Shown here piece after piece: positions 1-5,495 of a stretch of 8,628 bases of DNA; the stretch's first letter is position 1; every line of letters begins with the position of its first letter. The DNA is from Lachnospiraceae bacterium UBA6403 (GTDB lineage: Bacteria; Bacillota; Clostridia; Lachnospirales; Lachnospiraceae). Both the position numbers and the translations under genes were made by a program. Where the stretch lies: positions 1 through 8,628 of the forward strand of contig DJPV01000016.1 in the NCBI GenBank assembly GCA_002437435.1, in the 5' to 3' direction. The notes beneath the pieces are model-generated. The model made no database searches. It saw only the letters and a list, made by a program, of their open reading frames with translations, and was not told where the DNA came from.

Positions 1-82
1 AAAATGTGGAAAATGATTTCGGCGTCTTTACATTAAAAGTCTGTTGTGGCATAATCACTGTTGAGGAAAAAGCGAACGCACT

Positions 83-112
83 TTGTACGTTTGTGGGGCG
101 ACAGGATATAAT
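83..112 (+). promoter_or_regulatory. Putative sigma-A promoter of the polysaccharide-control operon
   Basis: A perfect TATAAT -10 hexamer lies at 107-112. A weak -35 candidate, TTGTAC, lies at 83-88 with an 18-bp spacer. Transcription would begin near 119, giving a leader of roughly 118 nt before cpsB. The -10 is seen directly; promoter activity is inferred. The -35 matches consensus at only three of six positions, so an activator may be involved or the element may be weak. Confidence 0.5.
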
Positions 113-176
113 AAAGGGTTCAATTTACTTAGATTCTATTAATACGGCAGGATATGAACTGTATTATCTGTTGCCG

Positions 177-193
177 CTGTTTTATAAAAACAG
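177..193 (+). promoter_or_regulatory. Leader hairpin upstream of cpsB
   Basis: Arms CTGTTTT (177-183) and AAAACAG (187-193) form a perfect 7-bp stem with a 3-nt loop in the leader. The right arm and its flank (190-195, ACAGTT) can instead pair with AACTGT at 157-162, so two mutually exclusive folds exist. The sequence after the hairpin is only moderately U-rich and does not make a standard intrinsic terminator. An attenuator or mRNA-stability element is possible but not proven. Confidence 0.3.
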
Positions 194-236
194 TTTCCCA
201 TGTTATTTATTTTTATAGAAAGGTCAGAATACCATA

Positions 237-962
237 ATGGAAGTGATAGATTTTCATTCTCATGTTCTTCCCGGTATAGATGATGGCAGTAAGAATGTAG
301 AGACATCGATGGAGATACTTCGCAGAAGTAAAGCGTCCGGTGTTGATATTATGGTTGCAACGCCGCATTTCTATGCAGATTGTGACCGGATCGAGCGGTT
401 TATTGAGAAGAGAACCGGAGCATATCAGAAGATCAAGACTCAGCTGGGTAAAGATACTCCGCAGATTCTGCTCGGTGCAGAGGTTGCGTTTTTTGAAGGA
501 ATGGATCAGGCTGAGAAGATTGATCAGTTGACAATTAATGGTTCGAGGCTTATGTTATTAGAGATGCCTTTTCGTGTGTGGAGACAGACGGATATAGATC
601 AGGTGAGAAATCTGATCGAACAGAGAAACTTTTCTCTTATCATTGCACATCTGGAGCGCTTTATGAAGACGGCAGGAAATAAAAAATATATAGAAGAACT
701 GATGTCACTTTCGGTAACGATACAGATCAATGCAGAGAGCTTATCAGACTGGAGACAGGCACATGCATTGATAAAGATGTTCAAAAAAGGACAGGCACAT
801 ATTCTTGGAAGTGACTGTCATGGAATACATCATCGTCCGCCAAATCTGATGGAGGGACGACAGGTCTTAGAGAAAAAAGTCGGTGAAGTCTGTATTCGAA
901 AAATGGATGAATACGGGATGGGTTTGCTGCAACAGATCAAAGCTGATAAAATGCAGGAATAA
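237..962 (+). CDS. cpsB: PHP-family tyrosine-protein phosphatase (CpsB/CapC/YwqE type)
   Basis: This is a cytoplasmic metal-dependent (usually Mn2+) phosphotyrosine phosphatase. In Gram-positive capsule and exopolysaccharide systems it removes phosphate from the C-terminal tyrosines of the CpsD kinase. The 241-residue protein is full length for the family. PHP metal ligands are all visible: H7-x-H9 in the N-terminal FHSHVLPGIDDG block, H44 in ATPHFY, E82 in GAEVAF, H138 in IIAHLERF, and D193-x-H195 in LGSDCHG. LLEMPF (107-112) is also typical. The ATG at 237 is preceded by AGAAAGG (217-223), a slightly long 13-nt spacing. It is the first gene of the operon and its predicted substrate, the kinase, is the last, so phosphatase-first order differs from the streptococcal cpsABCD order. 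Family assignment is secure; the substrate is inferred from context. Confidence 0.93.
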   Translation: MEVIDFHSHVLPGIDDGSKNVETSMEILRRSKASGVDIMVATPHFYADCDRIERFIEKRTGAYQKIKTQLGKDTPQILLGAEVAFFEGMDQAEKIDQLTINGSRLMLLEMPFRVWRQTDIDQVRNLIEQRNFSLIIAHLERFMKTAGNKKYIEELMSLSVTIQINAESLSDWRQAHALIKMFKKGQAHILGSDCHGIHHRPPNLMEGRQVLEKKVGEVCIRKMDEYGMGLLQQIKADKMQE

Positions 963-1012
963 CAGCAGGAAGAAAAATTTATTTGCAGCAGAAAATACGG
1001 AGGATATCGATT

Positions 1013-1132
1013 ATGTCGAAAAAAGTTGCGATAATCATAAGTGCAGTATTATTTGTGATACTTGTTGCACTGATCATATGTGAAAAAGCATTTCCAACAG
1101 GTGGATCTGATCTGGTAAGCAGTCTGTTTTAA
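1013..1132 (+). CDS. 39-residue single-pass membrane peptide in the polysaccharide operon
   Basis: This is a short gene I do not recognise. It begins with a perfect GGAGGA ribosome binding site (999-1004) 8 nt before ATG and ends in TAA, 12 nt before the LCP gene. The peptide starts MSKK, has a continuous hydrophobic stretch at about residues 5-23 (VAIIISAVLFVILVALIIC), then a short tail EKAFPTGGSDLVSSLF. The basic N-terminus followed by a hydrophobic helix predicts an N-in, C-out single-pass topology. A signal-peptide reading is less likely because almost nothing would remain after cleavage. It fills the gap between the phosphatase and the LCP gene and has the same ribosome binding site style as the cpsC gene, so it is very probably translated. 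A role as a small partner of the LCP, CpsC or CpsD membrane complex is inference only. Confidence 0.72.
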   Translation: MSKKVAIIISAVLFVILVALIICEKAFPTGGSDLVSSLF

Positions 1133-1144
1133 GGGTGGTTTGAG

Positions 1145-2158
1145 ATGTCACGAGTGATTCACAGCAGACAGGAAAAAAGAAAATTATATAAGAAACTGAC
1201 GATTACCATAGTGGCTGTTGTGATATTCTGTATTGCGCTGGCAGTTGTATTCCGCGCGATAGACAGGCAGAAGCTTCGGGTACAGCAGGCATATGAAACC
1301 GAACTTGGCGTAGTTACATTAAATGGTAAGAAATATGTTCCGAAGAAGAATATAGAGACATACCTGTTCATGGGTATTGATTCATTTGATAAAGTTAAAA
1401 AGGTGACTGATTATGACAGTGGGTCACAGAATGATGTACTGATCCTTATGGTTCGGGATATCAGCACAGGGACATTTAAGACGATGGCGATCAACCGTAA
1501 TACGATCACGAATGTTAAATCGCTTGATCTGGATAATTCCTATCTTGGTGAGACGGAGATGCAGATTGCACTGGCACATTCAAGTGGTGACGGACTGGAA
1601 GCCAGCTGTGAGAATACAGTAGATGCTGTATCCGAATATCTGCATGGACAGGAGATCGATGGATATGCAGCGGTTAATATGGGCGCGATCGGAACGATCA
1701 ATCATATGGCTGGTGGAGTAACAGTTACGATCGAGGATGATTTTTCAGAGATAGATCCAAGTCTTAAAATGGGAGAGACGATCTGTCTGACAGATGAGCA
1801 GGCAGTTGAATTTATTCATGACAGATGGGGCGTGGCAGATGAGACAAATGAGAATCGTATGCACAGGCAATCCGTCTATCTGACAGAATTAAAGAAGATC
1901 ATTAAAGAGAAATGCCAGCAGAGCAGTACATATCCACTGGAGTTGTATGAGTCTATTCAGGACTATATGGTTACAAGCATTAATAAGAGTAAGTTCAGCA
2001 AGCTTGCATTGCTGGTTGCAAAAGAAAAAGATGAAGGAGAAGTTTCAATCGATGGTACGGTTGGAACGGATGATCTTGGATATGCAACATTTGAGCCGGA
2101 TGAACAGAGTCTGGAAGCAGCGATCGCAGAATTGTTCTATGAAGAATATGAAGAATAA
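1145..2158 (+). CDS. LytR-CpsA-Psr (LCP) family membrane protein
   Basis: LCP proteins are membrane-anchored, extracytoplasmic phosphotransferases that attach undecaprenyl-linked glycopolymers (capsule, teichoic acid-like polymers) to peptidoglycan. The 337-residue protein has a basic N-terminus, one transmembrane helix at about 18-38, then the LCP domain: YLFMGIDS (73-80), QNDVLILMVRD (95-105), MAINRNT (114-120), MAGGVTVTI (188-196), and the final block ending NRMHRQ (237-242). D79, D97, R118, R227, R238 and R241 occupy positions expected of catalytic or pyrophosphate-binding residues. The usual IPRDT motif reads INRNT here, so the conserved Pro and Asp are both Asn. GGGTGG (1133-1138) serves as the ribosome binding site 6 nt before ATG. 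It lies between the small membrane peptide and cpsC. The family is clear; the polymer handled is unknown, and a regulatory LCP role is possible. Confidence 0.85.
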   Translation: MSRVIHSRQEKRKLYKKLTITIVAVVIFCIALAVVFRAIDRQKLRVQQAYETELGVVTLNGKKYVPKKNIETYLFMGIDSFDKVKKVTDYDSGSQNDVLILMVRDISTGTFKTMAINRNTITNVKSLDLDNSYLGETEMQIALAHSSGDGLEASCENTVDAVSEYLHGQEIDGYAAVNMGAIGTINHMAGGVTVTIEDDFSEIDPSLKMGETICLTDEQAVEFIHDRWGVADETNENRMHRQSVYLTELKKIIKEKCQQSSTYPLELYESIQDYMVTSINKSKFSKLALLVAKEKDEGEVSIDGTVGTDDLGYATFEPDEQSLEAAIAELFYEEYEE

Positions 2159-2188
2159 AAAGTAATTTCACTTTTTACGGAGGATAAC

Positions 2189-3010
2189 ATGAATACAAAG
2201 AATAATAGAGTATCGGAACCGGATACAATAAAAGAAGAAAAGAATAACTATATCAGAGTTGTTCAGACGGAAGAAGATGATAAAGAGATCGATCTGGTCG
2301 ATCTTGGATATGCATTGATGGATAAGCTTCATTTTATCATACTTGCATTTCTGCTTGGAGCAGTTTTGTTAAATGCATATGCTTATTTCCTGATCAAACC
2401 GACATACCAGTCTACAGCAAAGCTGTATGTTGTATCAGCGTCAGAGGATTCAGTTGTTAATCTGTCGGATCTGAATATCGGTACATCTCTTACAAAAGAC
2501 TATGAAGACCTGATGCTCAGCTATCCGTTGTTAGATCAGGTAACTGCAAAGCTGAATCTGAGTTATGACTATGAGCAGCTGGCAGGAATGATTACTCTGG
2601 AGAATCCAACGGATACCCGTGTACTGAAGATCACTGTTACCAGTACAGATCCTGAGGAAGCAATGAACATTGCAAATACACTTGCGGAGATATCAGTCAA
2701 ATATCTGCCTGAGACCATGAGTACAAATGCACCGAATATTGCACAGGTTGCAAGAATACCGGACGAGAAGGCAGGACCAAGTTATCTGAAATTTACATTG
2801 ATCGGAGCTTTACTCGGAGCATTCTTATACTGTCTGGTTATCATTATCAGATATCTGTTAGATGATACGATCCATACAGCATCTGACATGGAGAAGTATT
2901 TTGGAATCGTTCCGCTGACCTCTATTCCTGAGAGTGAACAGTTCAATCAGGGAGCTTCAGCAGCTGATAAAGAGAAGGCAAAATCCGGTCTGAAAGGAAG
3001 AAACAAATGA
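2189..3010 (+). CDS. cpsC: Wzz/CpsC-type chain-length determinant and tyrosine kinase adaptor
   Basis: In Gram-positives the CpsC/YveK/CapA protein is the membrane half of a split Wzc. It spans the membrane twice, controls polymer length and export, and its C-terminal cytoplasmic tail activates the BY-kinase CpsD. The 273-residue protein shows this plan: a charged cytoplasmic N-terminus with the Wzz-type EIDLVDLGYAL motif (33-43), TM1 at about 49-69, an extracytoplasmic domain beginning KPTYQSTAKLYV, a reduced proline motif (P191, P197) before TM2 at about 200-221, and a cytoplasmic tail of about 50 residues. The start has an excellent ribosome binding site (GGAGGA, 2179-2184) 4 nt before ATG. 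Its stop overlaps the cpsD start (ATGA), indicating translational coupling of the two partners. Confidence in family and pairing is high. Confidence 0.9.
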   Translation: MNTKNNRVSEPDTIKEEKNNYIRVVQTEEDDKEIDLVDLGYALMDKLHFIILAFLLGAVLLNAYAYFLIKPTYQSTAKLYVVSASEDSVVNLSDLNIGTSLTKDYEDLMLSYPLLDQVTAKLNLSYDYEQLAGMITLENPTDTRVLKITVTSTDPEEAMNIANTLAEISVKYLPETMSTNAPNIAQVARIPDEKAGPSYLKFTLIGALLGAFLYCLVIIIRYLLDDTIHTASDMEKYFGIVPLTSIPESEQFNQGASAADKEKAKSGLKGRNK

Positions 3011-3738
3011 AAAAACTCAGTATAGATTTTAATGAAATGCCATATGCAGTAGAAGAAGCAATGAACCGTCTTCGAATCAATATTAAGTTCTGCGGAAAGA
3101 ATACTAAAAAACTTCTTATCACAAGCAGTCTTCCAAATGAGGGAAAGAGTACAATATCCATTAATCTCTGGAAGATGATGGCAGAGGCAGGATTCCCAAC
3201 CGTATTTCTGGATGTGGATCTCAGAAAGTCTGTAATTAAAGGCAGACATAATATAAAATCAGAATCAGAGATCAAGGATCTCGGATATTATCTGTCAGGT
3301 CAGGCGGAATATGAAGATGTTGTATATGAGACAAATATTCCGAATGCATATATTGTTCCGTGCTGCAATCTGTTAGAGAATCCATCTGCATTATTAGAGG
3401 ATGCCAGATTTGCAGAACTTTTAGATAAGCTGGCAGAACAGTACAGATATGTAATTATAGATTCACCGCCTCTTGGAAGTGTTGCAGATGCAGCCCAGGT
3501 TGCATCCCTTTGTGATGGAGCCGTTCTTGTCGTAAGAAGCGGCGAGACATCAAGAAATGTGATCCGCCAATCCATGCAGCAGTTAGAACAGGTAAATTGC
3601 AGATTATTGGGTGTTATACTAAACCGTGTTGAGGTCTCGGGAAGGGCATATAAAAGTTATTACGGAAAGTATGGCAAAGATTATGGCTGTGGCTACGGTT
3701 ATGGCGAAAAGAAATATTCCGGTAAGAAGGAAAAATAA
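3007..3738 (+). CDS. cpsD: BY-family tyrosine-protein kinase (CpsD/YwqD type)
   Basis: This is a cytoplasmic bacterial tyrosine autokinase working with CpsC to control polysaccharide assembly. The 243-residue protein has Walker A SSLPNEGKST (40-49, K47), Walker A' VFLDVDLR (66-73, D69 and D71), the family ENPSALL segment (124-130), and Walker B VIIDSPP (149-155, D152). The last 30 residues carry eight tyrosines (215, 218, 219, 222, 226, 230, 232, 237) in a Gly/Lys-rich tail, the usual autophosphorylation cluster and predicted CpsB substrate. AAAGGAAG (2993-3000) lies 6 nt before the start, which overlaps the cpsC stop by 4 bp. MinD-type ATPases share the P-loop, but the A' motif, tyrosine tail and adjacent cpsC make a BY-kinase near certain. 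No glycosyltransferase gene follows within the window. Confidence 0.94.
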   Translation: MKKLSIDFNEMPYAVEEAMNRLRINIKFCGKNTKKLLITSSLPNEGKSTISINLWKMMAEAGFPTVFLDVDLRKSVIKGRHNIKSESEIKDLGYYLSGQAEYEDVVYETNIPNAYIVPCCNLLENPSALLEDARFAELLDKLAEQYRYVIIDSPPLGSVADAAQVASLCDGAVLVVRSGETSRNVIRQSMQQLEQVNCRLLGVILNRVEVSGRAYKSYYGKYGKDYGCGYGYGEKKYSGKKEK

Positions 3739-3833
3739 AATGAAAAGCTCGGGTGATTCAACTGGTACGTGGCATACAGTTGTTTTATCATATATGTGTT
3801 TGATTCCAACAAAAGATAGTTTCTATCGATAAC

Positions 3834-3857
3834 TTGGGATAAAACACCTTTATCCAA
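3834..3857 (+). promoter_or_regulatory. Hairpin immediately upstream of the secreted-protein ribosome binding site
   Basis: GGATAAA (3837-3843) and TTTATCC (3849-3855) form a perfect 7-bp stem around a 5-nt loop. Two more A-T pairs (3834-3835 with 3856-3857) form if G3836 is bulged out. It ends about 12 nt before the AAGGAG ribosome binding site of the next gene and has no U-tract, so it is not a terminator for cpsD. A 5' mRNA-stabilising or processing hairpin fits best. No convincing promoter was found in 3739-3836; TTGATT at 3800-3805 is a possible -35 without a good -10. Confidence 0.35.
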
Positions 3858-3883
3858 AAATGTGGTAGGAAGGAGAAAAGGAC

Positions 3884-4507
3884 ATGAAGAATTTAAAGAA
3901 ACTGATTGCTATTATCATGGTGATCGCTCTGATGATTCCTTGTACAGCAATGGCTGCAACAGAGTCTCCTAGCAAGGCTTCTTTAAAGAGCAGAAACACA
4001 ACAATTGCTCTTTCAAAGACTTCTTTTACATTCAACAATAAGACACAGAAACCTAGCGTTAAGAAGGTAACTTACAAGAACGCCGCCGGTAAGAAGATCG
4101 ACCTTAAGGAAGGGACAGATTACAAGGTAACTGTAAGCAATACTAAAAATGCCGGTACTTACAAAGTAACAATTACCGGTATGGGTAAGTACAGCGGATC
4201 TGTAAAGGCTTCTTACACAATCAAGAAGGCTTCGCAGAAGAAGAATGTAAAGGTTACAAACAAATATAAGGCAACTAAGGCTAAGACTTTCAAGAAGAAA
4301 GCAAAATCTTACACATTCAAAGCAACAGGTGTAAAGGAAAAGGCTAAAGTTACTTATACAACAAGCAGCAAGAAGATCAAGGTCAAGAACGGCAAGATTA
4401 TATTATCTAAGGGTATCAAGAAAGGTACTTACAAGGTAACAATCAAGGTTGCTAAGACTAAGAACTACTCAGCTTACTCAAAGACAGTAACAATCAAGGT
4501 TAAATAA
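3884..4507 (+). CDS. Secreted lysine-rich protein with two Ig-like domains
   Basis: I do not recognise a named gene. The 207-residue product has a Sec signal peptide: basic MKNLKK, a hydrophobic core at about 7-19, and a likely cut after AMA at residue 24. The mature part contains two beta-rich Ig-like modules, about 41-114 and 119-207. The first resembles the repeat common on Lachnospiraceae surface proteins (EGTDYKVTVSNTKNAGTYKV, then GKYSG). GTYKVTI recurs exactly 90 residues apart (91-97 and 181-187). Lysine makes up 51 of 207 residues against only five Asp/Glu and one Arg, so the protein is extremely basic. It has no LPxTG, choline-binding or membrane anchor, so it is free or held by charge on the anionic wall or capsule. 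The ribosome binding site AAGGAG (3870-3875) is ideal at 8 nt. Preference for AAG, GGT, ACT, GCT and TAC codons differs from the upstream operon and resembles pckA, suggesting high expression. The function is unknown; an adhesin or matrix role is inference. Confidence 0.87.
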   Translation: MKNLKKLIAIIMVIALMIPCTAMAATESPSKASLKSRNTTIALSKTSFTFNNKTQKPSVKKVTYKNAAGKKIDLKEGTDYKVTVSNTKNAGTYKVTITGMGKYSGSVKASYTIKKASQKKNVKVTNKYKATKAKTFKKKAKSYTFKATGVKEKAKVTYTTSSKKIKVKNGKIILSKGIKKGTYKVTIKVAKTKNYSAYSKTVTIKVK

Positions 4508-4536
4508 TTTAACCTAAAATAAAAATGCTATAGCAT

Positions 4537-4567
4537 GGGGTATCCTGGCCACGAGGGTACCCTTTTT
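4537..4567 (+). terminator. Intrinsic terminator of the secreted-protein gene
   Basis: GGGTATCCT (4538-4546) pairs with AGGGTACCC (4554-4562) in a 9-bp stem with one G-U pair and a 7-nt loop, followed at once by TTTTT (4563-4567). It lies 30 nt past the stop codon and separates the gene from the iron-linked unit. A perfect 12-bp palindrome, ATGCTATAGCAT, sits just before the stem at 4525-4536. Confidence 0.88.
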
Positions 4568-4581
4568 CTATGCAGTTTTCG

Positions 4582-4610
4582 TTTACAAGAAGACAAAAAT
4601 GTTGTATATA
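4582..4610 (+). promoter_or_regulatory. Promoter of the HAD-feoAB unit
   Basis: TTTACA (4582-4587) and TATATA (4605-4610) are separated by an optimal 17-bp spacer and match the sigma-A consensus at five of six positions each. Transcription would begin near 4617, about 43 nt before the HAD start codon. It lies just after a strong terminator and just before a Fur-like operator. Confidence 0.72.
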
Positions 4611-4623
4611 TAGAGAGACTTAC

Positions 4624-4638
4624 AGATAAAAATTATCA
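4624..4638 (+). promoter_or_regulatory. Fur-box-like operator controlling the HAD-feoAB unit
   Basis: The 15-mer AGATAAAAATTATCA matches the 7-1-7 Fur consensus TGATAATnATTATCA at 12 of 14 defined positions. A further GATAAT (4643-4648) adds a third half-site, so GATAA, TTATC and GATAA occur in series between the predicted transcription start and the ribosome binding site. Fur with Fe2+ bound here would block RNA polymerase. The sequence match is direct; Fur control is inferred, and strongly supported by feoAB in the same unit. The AT-rich composition makes some chance similarity possible. Confidence 0.6.
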
Positions 4639-4659
4639 ATAAGATAATGGGAGATATAA

Positions 4660-5475
4660 ATGAGCAAATACAAATTAATAGCATTCGATATGGATGGAAC
4701 ATTGCTGAATTCCAGGAAGGAGATTTCAGAATGCACTATGGATGCAGTTAACAGGGCGTTTGACGCAGGAAAAGAAGTGATCCTTTCCACCGGAAGATGT
4801 GTGGCAGAACTCCGGGAATATTTTAAAATGATTCCGAGACTTCGATATGTTGTCTGCTCCAGTGGCGCGATCCTGTATGATGTGAAAGAGGAGAAGATAC
4901 TGTATTCGAATTCGATCTCTGCAGAACTGGTAAAAAAGATTCTGGAAGCCAGCAGGAAAGAAGATATGATGGTGCATCTGCTTGCAATCGAATCCATCGT
5001 ACAGAAGAAGGATATTCCACAGATGGAACGCTTTGGGATGGGTGTCTACCGGCCAATGTATGAGAAGGTTACAACACAGGTAGATGACATTTATGCGTAT
5101 TATTACGAAAAACCATTTGAGGTTCCAAAGTTGAATCTTTATCATGCAACAGCAGAGGGCAGGGAGAGAACACGAAAACGCCTGACAGGTTTAGATCTTG
5201 TTCTTGCTGATGCAGAGAAGACTTCGCTTGAATGCTCGGCGACAGGAGTTACAAAAGGAACCGGACTGCTCCGCCTGTGTGATCATTTGAAAGTCGGAAT
5301 TGATGAAACGATCGCAGTTGGTGATGCAGATAATGATCTGAATATATTAAAGACTGCAGGCCTTGCGGTGGCAGTTGGAAATGCAAATGAACATGTAAAA
5401 GCAGTTGCTGATGTCGTTGTAAATGACTGTGACCATGATGGATGCGCGGAAGCAATTGATAAATATTTATTATAA
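4660..5475 (+). CDS. Cof-type HAD-superfamily hydrolase (type IIB cap)
   Basis: This is a cytoplasmic phosphatase of the Cof/YbjI/YidA group, which act on sugar phosphates, flavin or pyridoxal phosphates and similar small molecules. The 271-residue length is typical. All four HAD motifs are present: I, AFDMDGTLL with nucleophile D10 and acid D12; II, ILSTGR with T44; III, K199 in GVTKGTG; IV, VGDADNDLNIL with D222 and D226. The C2 cap lies between about 85 and 190. The start has GGGAG (4649-4653) 6 nt upstream. Its stop is only 20 nt before feoAB and no terminator or promoter is visible between them, so the two are probably co-transcribed behind the Fur-like site. The substrate cannot be told from sequence. 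Iron regulation is inferred from position. Confidence 0.9.
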   Translation: MSKYKLIAFDMDGTLLNSRKEISECTMDAVNRAFDAGKEVILSTGRCVAELREYFKMIPRLRYVVCSSGAILYDVKEEKILYSNSISAELVKKILEASRKEDMMVHLLAIESIVQKKDIPQMERFGMGVYRPMYEKVTTQVDDIYAYYYEKPFEVPKLNLYHATAEGRERTRKRLTGLDLVLADAEKTSLECSATGVTKGTGLLRLCDHLKVGIDETIAVGDADNDLNILKTAGLAVAVGNANEHVKAVADVVVNDCDHDGCAEAIDKYLL

Positions 5476-5495
5476 AGAATTAAGAGGCTATACAA

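Noticed and set aside
6..218. 70-codon GTG-started reading frame at the left edge
   Set aside because: No family features are recognisable, the composition is not gene-like, and a TATAAT promoter element and a leader hairpin lie inside it. Its true start could lie outside the window, so a gene tail is not fully excluded.
883..1083. 66-codon frame overlapping the cpsB end and the small peptide gene
   Set aside because: It has no ribosome binding site and is out of frame with two better-supported genes.
3740..3832. 30-codon frame starting 1 nt after the cpsD stop, with AAGG about 9 nt upstream
   Set aside because: The peptide has no hydrophobic segment, signal or recognisable motif, and the ribosome binding site may simply be the Lys-rich cpsD end. 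Support is far weaker than for the 39-residue peptide.
3904..3946. Lipobox reading of the secreted-protein signal (MIPC at residues 17-20)
   Set aside because: Pro before Cys and Met at -3 do not fit the lipobox, whereas AMA followed by Ala just after is a good signal peptidase I site.
4600..4660. Possible riboswitch in the HAD-feoAB leader
   Set aside because: The leader is only about 43 nt, too short for a known riboswitch. The repeats in it are better explained by a Fur-like operator.
4726..5145. Reverse-strand frames of 77-139 codons under the HAD gene
   Set aside because: They are the shadow of a gene with all HAD motifs intact, and show biased low-complexity composition without recognisable domains.
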